A stretch of 11,259 bases of DNA, taken from Planctomycetales bacterium. Its GTDB lineage: Bacteria > Planctomycetota > Phycisphaerae > SM23-33. This document shows positions 6,582 through 11,259 of this stretch, piece by piece (position 1 is the first letter of the stretch; each line of letters begins with the position of its first letter). The stretch is from contig DAOVLS010000048.1 of the NCBI GenBank assembly GCA_030631125.1, forward strand, positions 1 to 11,259. Reading direction: 5' to 3'. Under the pieces are notes generated by a model, which was not told the origin of the DNA, ran no database searches, and saw nothing but the letters and a program-made list of their open reading frames with translations. A program made the position numbers and the translations under genes.

Positions 6582-6662
6582 AACGGACTCCAATATCGAC
6601 GTTTTCTTCCACGGGGCATATTTCGTTGCTACTGCGATGTCCTGGGTACATCGTCCGGGTGC

Positions 6663-6684
6663 ACCTGTCTGCCGCCAGGCAGGT
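6663..6684. repeat. Short palindrome between the two heparinase genes
   Basis: ACCTGTCTG (6663-6671) and CAGGCAGGT (6676-6684) form a 9-bp stem with one G.T pair and a 4-nt loop. It sits in the 177-nt gap (6582-6758) between the paralogues, which is far longer than the 14-15-nt gaps elsewhere in the operon. It could weaken read-through into paralogue 1. It shares words with the palindrome at 2551-2648. No gene is called in the gap; a 69-codon frame there overlaps paralogue 1 out of frame and is not supported. Confidence 0.5.
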
Positions 6685-6758
6685 CGTCAACCCATTCGCC
6701 TTGCCTGCTTCGCCGTCTTTGTCCCCAAACATCTCGCTGCGCACTGCTACGACAATCA

Positions 6759-8627
6759 TTACTTAAACTGCTCTAATGGTTTTATCGCCGGCGGTCTGAC
6801 CGGCTTACCGTCAGGCCAGGCCGGCGCGAAGAAAACTGCGATACGCACATTACCCTTCTGCTCCTTCAGGCGGATCATCAGACGCTTGACGCCCTTGTTG
6901 GGCTTCAGCGGCGGCTTCTGCCGGGCTGATTCGACGGTAAAGACCGCACCGGCGGGCGAGAGTATCTGCGCCGTCATCTTATTATCGCCGATTGCCAGGA
7001 CCGCCTTGTCTTTGGCGACGGTTGTCTTCGCATCCGTCGTCATGCCCCATGCCACCTCGCAGGGCTTTGTGATCTCGAACTCGTCCTGAACCAGAACGGC
7101 CTTGCGATTCCCGACAATCGCCACGCCGCGAGTTACCTTCTTCGCGAAGTCCTTGTAGGCCGATGTCAAATCCAGGACGGCAAAGCCATTCGACGGAGTA
7201 CTTTTGAACTTCGTAATCTTCGTTTCGGCCTTCACATCCTGGTTCTTCCCGCCGAGGACCGGGACATTATGGGCAAAGGAACTGAGGCGGTAGTAGGTCC
7301 AGCGTTTGGCCTTTATTCCTTTGTTCCAGTATCCCGGCAGGTTGTAGCCTTCCTTGCCGAGGTCGCGTGCCCAGCGGACGCCGAGCGCGTCTATCTCGAA
7401 GTTTCCCAGGTCCAGGTGCCCGTGATTGACCTGGTTGAACCCGGCTTTGACTGCCAGGAACAGGGCGTTCGGGTCGTTCCATGCGCTTCGGAAGACTGCC
7501 ACCTCCACAGAACCGCGGAAATACTTATCGAGCGTCGGCACGGGCGGCTTCTTGCCCGGCGGGACGTACCAGATGAAATCTTGCGGGCTTGCGCTGTATT
7601 TTGACAGCATTTCGCGTTCTGCGGCGGCGAGGAAGGGTTTGTCGAATTTGCTCGCCAGCCAGAAGAGGGATGGAATCTTTCGCCTCCTGCTGTTGCTGCC
7701 GACGTCGGCGAAGTTGAAATATAAATTCGTAGGCCCGGAGGCATAAATCGGGAACAGCCCGGCCTGCGACAGACCTTTTATCTTTGAAAGTCCGAAGTCC
7801 GTCCCCAGGGCCGTATCCAGTGCCGCCAGACCATAGACCGTATAACGTGTGGCATAGTTCCAATATCCCGGTCCTTCAGGCCAGGCGCCGTCGGGGGCGT
7901 AGGTCGAAAGGGCGTTCGGAAGGAACTTTACCGCGCCGGGGATAATCTTCTCGGCGTATTTCGGATCGGTCTGGGCGATAGCCAACGCGCCGACGATCAG
8001 CCCGCCGTTACAGACCTGGTTCCAGTTGAATGCCGACCTCACGCACCATTTACCCTTGCCGCGATAGCAGGCCCGGCCCGGTTCCAGACCGTTGGTGATA
8101 AGCCCGGCGCGAATCTTCTGACGCGACTCGGTGTCGAGATAATGATACAACCAGTCGTACCCGACGCCGACGGCGTGAGACATCTCGGCGGTGTCCAGAA
8201 AGTGCTTCGGATTCCAGTCCTTGAACGCACAGACTGCCAGGAGATTTTCCCTGGCCTTGGCGGCGTATTTCTCGTTGCCTGTCAATCGCCAGGCCAGTCC
8301 CAGGGCGTAAATCCGACTGACGCACGCCCTGCTGACTGACAACAGGCGAATTCCGTCCGGGATGTGATGCTTAAGCGGCTTGGCGGTGATATATTCGTCG
8401 GCCTGCTTTATCACGTCCTTGTAACATTTCTTCAGAAGCGGATCGCGCTTCATCAACTCTTTCAATTCTGCCAGGCGCTTATCGGTCAGTATCAGCCGGG
8501 GGTGCGCCTTGTTGAGAGTTTTCAGCGCGGTCTCGGCGGTCGGTGGTTTTACGGGATTCTCGGCAAGGATTTGATTGGTTGTCAGCAGCATAACGGACAC
8601 CTTTATTAGTAATGTTTTCTTCTGCAT
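6759..8627 (-). CDS. Heparinase II/III family polysaccharide lyase, paralogue 2 (secreted)
   Basis: A 622-residue intact version of the adjacent lyase. The N-terminus MQKKTLLIKVSVMLLTTNQI has a positively charged start and a hydrophobic core, with a likely signal-peptidase I site after ILA (about residue 22), so export to the periplasm or beyond is expected. The helical toroid domain follows (AHPRLILTDKRLAELKELM, a single copy of the WLYHYLD unit, FNWNQVCNGG), then the heparinase II/III beta domain with NHGHLDLGNFEIDALG (H402, H404) and AHNVPVLGGKNQ (H453). The ATG at 8627 is preferred over an in-frame start at 8759, which lies inside the upstream gene, because GAGGTG precedes it and the signal peptide begins there. 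It starts 14 nt after the stop of the GH140-like gene, so it is very probably co-transcribed and perhaps translationally coupled. The substrate and the exact PL family cannot be settled by eye. Confidence 0.92.
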   Translation of the reverse strand: MQKKTLLIKVSVMLLTTNQILAENPVKPPTAETALKTLNKAHPRLILTDKRLAELKELMKRDPLLKKCYKDVIKQADEYITAKPLKHHIPDGIRLLSVSRACVSRIYALGLAWRLTGNEKYAAKARENLLAVCAFKDWNPKHFLDTAEMSHAVGVGYDWLYHYLDTESRQKIRAGLITNGLEPGRACYRGKGKWCVRSAFNWNQVCNGGLIVGALAIAQTDPKYAEKIIPGAVKFLPNALSTYAPDGAWPEGPGYWNYATRYTVYGLAALDTALGTDFGLSKIKGLSQAGLFPIYASGPTNLYFNFADVGSNSRRRKIPSLFWLASKFDKPFLAAAEREMLSKYSASPQDFIWYVPPGKKPPVPTLDKYFRGSVEVAVFRSAWNDPNALFLAVKAGFNQVNHGHLDLGNFEIDALGVRWARDLGKEGYNLPGYWNKGIKAKRWTYYRLSSFAHNVPVLGGKNQDVKAETKITKFKSTPSNGFAVLDLTSAYKDFAKKVTRGVAIVGNRKAVLVQDEFEITKPCEVAWGMTTDAKTTVAKDKAVLAIGDNKMTAQILSPAGAVFTVESARQKPPLKPNKGVKRLMIRLKEQKGNVRIAVFFAPAWPDGKPVRPPAIKPLEQFK

Positions 8628-8641
8628 GTCGCACCTCTTTT

Positions 8642-10072
8642 TCAGACTGTTTCCACGTAAGCGGTTGTTCCTGTATCGCCGGGGGGTTGTAATGTAACGA
8701 TAAAGGCTTGCCCGGCGCCCGGGGCCGGTGAGGGTGTTACCGTCTCGTCGGTTATCCATTTTCCCTGATCGCAGTCAAACAGGCGAATGCGCACTTTTCC
8801 GGTTGAGTTTGGGATTGTAAGCGTTACCGGCAAGTCGGTGGGCATATAGACGGCAGCGACTTTTTCGTTTGCCAGGCACACGCCGTGGCCGTGAAGCCTG
8901 TGGTTAGACGGAGCCATCTCGACGAACGGGACACCGGTATCGTCCAGAAAAGTATTGAAGGCCCGCACCCATCGGTACACCTCTTCGGTCTCATCCCAGA
9001 CGCGGCGGTGGTATCGCAGACCGGCGGCTCCGGAGCAGAACATCGCCCAGATGCTGTCCAGCACCTTCCCGAAATTATTCGATACGTACACGGGACGGGT
9101 TTTTTCAGGGTAGGCCTCCATGAGCAGGTAGTACTTGGCCATGGTCTCGCGGACCAGGCAGATGCGGTCGTATCGGAGACGTTCGCAGGTCGTTTTGAAA
9201 CTCGCATCGCCACCGACCGTATCGAGCATTGCGTATCGCAGGCCCGTACCGCCGCCGTCAAGACAGTTGAAATGCGGCGAGTCGAAGTAAGATCGCCAGG
9301 TATGCTCGTCGGCGTCGAGCGGCATGGCGGTGATAATGGCGTCGCTTATCGTTTCGCGGATAATCTTCGCCCAATGCGCATCCCATTCGATCCCGCCGCA
9401 GCCTTCGTTTTCGATGCAGTAGATGACGTTGGGGAACGCCTTGGTTTCGTCGAGCAGTTTCTGCACGTAGTTTTGCTGATGTTCGAGTAGTTCGGGTCTT
9501 TCGCCGCGTGCGGTGGTGTAGAACAGGCGTTTTCCGAAGACGATATCGCCATCGCCATCGCTGCTGTCGCCGCCGGTCGGGAGGACGTCCGTTCCATAGT
9601 TGACGTTGTGATCCGGGTTCATCGGGTGTGCAGGCCAGCGTGACGGATGCCAGTGGCTCAATCCCGGCCTGTCCCATATTTCCAGTTGAATGATAATGTC
9701 GCGTTCTGCTGCCAGAGCGAAGAAGTCCCGAAAGGCTTCGAAATAGGCTTCGTCCCATTGCGTCAGGTCGAATTTTCCCGGCTCGAGTTGCTTCCACGGC
9801 ATGGGATGTCCCTTCTGCCATGCGTCTGGCCAGAAGGGTGTCATGCGGAAGATATGGCCTCCGCTCTCGGCGACGCGTGCCACCTCGTCGCGATATGTCC
9901 GGTTGATGGCATGGTGGTCGCCGGTGTCTTCGTTTTGCTCGGTGGTCGGCTTGGTCGTCGGCGGTATCCATCCCGTCAGAGGCCACAACCTCGAATGCCC
10001 GCTCAGCCAGATTTCTTTACCGTCGTACTCGAAGTAATGCGGATTTCGCCCACAGGGGGCAATGCGCTTCAT
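8642..10072 (-). CDS. DUF4038 / GH140-like (beta/alpha)8 glycoside hydrolase
   Basis: A probable retaining glycosidase of the TIM-barrel type. The N-terminus NPHYFEYDGKEIWLSGHSRLW matches the opening strand of the DUF4038/apiosidase-like group. Barrel strands follow, including AESGGHIFRMTPFWPDAW and DIIIQLEIWDR. YCIENEG at about 218-224 carries the N-E pair expected of the acid/base glutamate (E223). The nucleophile could not be placed with certainty. The C-terminal part (about 390-476: VCLANEKVAAVYMPTDLPVT..., RIRLFDCDQGKW) resembles the small beta-sandwich annotated as a putative collagen-binding domain that usually accompanies DUF4038. The 476 residues fit this layout. The ATG at 10072 is supported by AAGGA 11 nt upstream. 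No signal peptide is visible, in contrast to paralogue 2 of the lyase, so it may act in the cytoplasm on imported fragments. It lies 15 nt after the GH20-like gene and 14 nt before the lyase. Confidence 0.8.
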   Translation of the reverse strand: MKRIAPCGRNPHYFEYDGKEIWLSGHSRLWPLTGWIPPTTKPTTEQNEDTGDHHAINRTYRDEVARVAESGGHIFRMTPFWPDAWQKGHPMPWKQLEPGKFDLTQWDEAYFEAFRDFFALAAERDIIIQLEIWDRPGLSHWHPSRWPAHPMNPDHNVNYGTDVLPTGGDSSDGDGDIVFGKRLFYTTARGERPELLEHQQNYVQKLLDETKAFPNVIYCIENEGCGGIEWDAHWAKIIRETISDAIITAMPLDADEHTWRSYFDSPHFNCLDGGGTGLRYAMLDTVGGDASFKTTCERLRYDRICLVRETMAKYYLLMEAYPEKTRPVYVSNNFGKVLDSIWAMFCSGAAGLRYHRRVWDETEEVYRWVRAFNTFLDDTGVPFVEMAPSNHRLHGHGVCLANEKVAAVYMPTDLPVTLTIPNSTGKVRIRLFDCDQGKWITDETVTPSPAPGAGQAFIVTLQPPGDTGTTAYVETV

Positions 10073-10087
10073 GGCTATTCGTTCCTT

Positions 10088-11259
10088 TTAGTAAGTTACT
10101 CCCGTTACAGCCACTGTTATCAGTGATGCGTCGGTAGCAGCATCGTCGGCCTGGATTCGCAGGGTCTTTATTTCTTTATCGGGGTTAGGATTCGCCCACT
10201 CGAATCCGTAGAGCGTTACGTCCTGACCGGCGGGGGTTTTTCCGGTCCATGCCGCATCGGCTGGGTATGTCCCGACGTATCCTCGGTGGCGGTGGCGGAT
10301 GTGCGCCAGCGGCGCGGCGAACCGGCGGTTCCATTCCGCCAGTTGCCAGCCGTACTCGATATCGACTGCCGCCGTCGAGCCGTCGGCATAGACCAGTTCG
10401 TATCGCCCCAGCACCGTTCGGACGGTCGAATCGGCAGAGGCCGTCTGGAGGAATACGAGGCTGTCGGCCTTTGCTCCGACGGGGACCTCGACCTGCGCCG
10501 GGCATCGCCCGCGGCTCGACTGAGCTCGCCGAAGTCCGGCCTCGACGAGAACAACGCCGTCGGCGATGCGGAAGTCAACGCCCTTGAGCGTGGTATCGCC
10601 GGTCGCCAGTCCGGTAAGGTCGTAACCGCCGTTACCACCGGTCGCATCACGCATCGGCGCGGTGGTTTTACCTGTCAAGTCAATCGGATTGAACGACTTG
10701 GCCTCGCCGGGTGGAGCCGGCAGGCGGGCATCGCTGATCTGCGAGCGGATTTTCGGCATCATTTCGGTAATCTTGCGATTCATCACCCATCGTAAATTGT
10801 CGCTGTAATGGTCGGACCAGATCATGTTGGCCGAGAAGATGAAATCGTACATCTTTCCGCTCTCGCCGAAGTGCGGTTCGTCGGCATGTCCCCAGGTGGA
10901 GACCTCCGCGCCGATGACGCCTTCGCGGGCGCTGCGTTGGGCGAAACGTGTGTAATGGCTGGAGTAGAAATTGCCCATTATCACCTTGAAGCCGTGATCC
11001 AGCAGGCGGGTCTCGATGTCCCGGTCAGTGGCGAAATACCAGACGAAATCCAGCATCACGATGTCTTTGGGGATCATGTCGATAGCGCCGGGAACGCCGT
11101 AAGGCCGGAAGTCCTGAATCATGTCCGACCAGATCATCATTCCCAGGCCCTTGCTCTTGAGGTAATCGTAAATCTTGTTGACGTCGAGTGCGTACAGTTC
11201 GGCGCGGTCCTTGTCCTTGCAGCGGTCGCAGACGCCGAGCGTATAGACCTCGTCGTGTC
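10088..11259 (-). CDS. GH20-like glycoside hydrolase, C-terminal part (runs off right edge)
   Basis: The frame is open from the right edge, so the N-terminus is missing; 389 residues remain. The first visible residues, HDEVYTLGVCDRCKDKDR, look like the active-site strand of GH20-related beta-N-acetylhexosaminidase-like enzymes, with the paired catalytic D-E followed by a cysteine pair. Further barrel strands follow: IYDYLKSKGLGMMIWSDMI, KDIVMLDFVWYF, HGFKVIMGNF and GAEVSTWG. From about residue 210 a beta-sandwich domain follows (YELVYADGSTAAVDIEYGWQ ... GFEWANPNPDKEIKTLRIQA), common as an accessory domain in such enzymes. An internal ATG at 11140 is not the start because homology continues upstream. 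It is the most upstream visible gene of the operon; its promoter lies outside. The family is inferred from a fragment, so another (beta/alpha)8 family remains possible. Confidence 0.7.
   Translation of the reverse strand, partial: HDEVYTLGVCDRCKDKDRAELYALDVNKIYDYLKSKGLGMMIWSDMIQDFRPYGVPGAIDMIPKDIVMLDFVWYFATDRDIETRLLDHGFKVIMGNFYSSHYTRFAQRSAREGVIGAEVSTWGHADEPHFGESGKMYDFIFSANMIWSDHYSDNLRWVMNRKITEMMPKIRSQISDARLPAPPGEAKSFNPIDLTGKTTAPMRDATGGNGGYDLTGLATGDTTLKGVDFRIADGVVLVEAGLRRAQSSRGRCPAQVEVPVGAKADSLVFLQTASADSTVRTVLGRYELVYADGSTAAVDIEYGWQLAEWNRRFAAPLAHIRHRHRGYVGTYPADAAWTGKTPAGQDVTLYGFEWANPNPDKEIKTLRIQADDAATDASLITVAVTGVTY
10513..10534. repeat. Short dispersed-repeat-like element inside the GH20-like gene
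   Basis: The plus-strand bases from GGCTCGAC to GCCGAAG around the palindrome GAGCTC (10522-10527) resemble a class of short GC-rich intergenic repeats ending in GAGCTCGCCGAAG that I recall from several environmental bacterial genomes. Here it is translated, giving LRRAQSSRG within a loop between beta strands of the accessory domain. Only one copy is in the window, so repeat status is not proven from this sequence alone. Confidence 0.35.

Noticed and set aside
6550..6759. 69-codon minus-strand frame whose ATG overlaps the stop of lyase paralogue 2 (TAATG)
   Set aside because: The overlap is attractive for coupling, but there is no Shine-Dalgarno, the frame includes the palindrome, and its end runs out of frame into the N-terminus of paralogue 1. 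No family is recognised.
8885..9490. Plus-strand frame of 201 codons opposite the GH140-like gene
   Set aside because: No protein pattern or ribosome site; the minus-strand product is a coherent enzyme.

Overview
The window is a bacterial chromosome segment of moderately high GC. It carries replication genes on the left and a polysaccharide-degradation operon on the right. The gene content fits a Planctomycetota/Phycisphaerae-type organism or another environmental, CAZyme-rich bacterium: heparinase II/III-like lyases and unusual glycoside hydrolases without SusC/SusD-type transport genes, and dispersed palindromic repeats between genes. This assignment is inference from content; no rRNA or other taxonomic marker is present.

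Left part (1-3044). A partial minus-strand gene runs off the left edge and encodes a small protein with an R-x4-H motif like that of HEPN domains. Upstream of it on the same strand is tmk (thymidylate kinase). tmk is divergent from dnaN (DNA polymerase III sliding clamp), and the 141-bp spacer holds a good sigma70-type promoter for dnaN. dnaN is followed, after 319 bp filled by two palindromic repeat elements, by a DUF721/DciA-type gene (replicative helicase loader family). These three genes supply dTDP, the clamp and probably the helicase loader.

Middle (3045-4604). One gene encodes a Fic-family AMP-transferase with an intact Fic motif, an N-terminal class II inhibitory motif and a C-terminal winged helix. 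Its upstream region is the most striking regulatory structure here. A near-consensus promoter (TTTACA-N17-TATACT) lies inside the spacer of a 31-bp, 29/31-matching inverted repeat built from the octamer TACCAATT, repeated one helical turn apart. This suggests tight repression, possibly by the Fic protein itself.

Right part (4668-11259, all minus strand). Transcription runs right to left: a partial GH20-like glycoside hydrolase, a GH140/DUF4038-like (beta/alpha)8 hydrolase, heparinase II/III paralogue 2, then heparinase II/III paralogue 1. The first three genes are separated by only 14-15 nt. The two lyases are a tandem duplication. Paralogue 1 has diverged in two ways: an in-frame internal 81-bp tandem duplication, and loss of the normal start codon and signal-peptide N-terminus, with a palindromic repeat next to the break. 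The cluster probably breaks down a uronic-acid and/or amino-sugar polysaccharide; the exact substrate cannot be read from the sequence.

No tRNA, rRNA, CRISPR array, transposase or integrase was seen.
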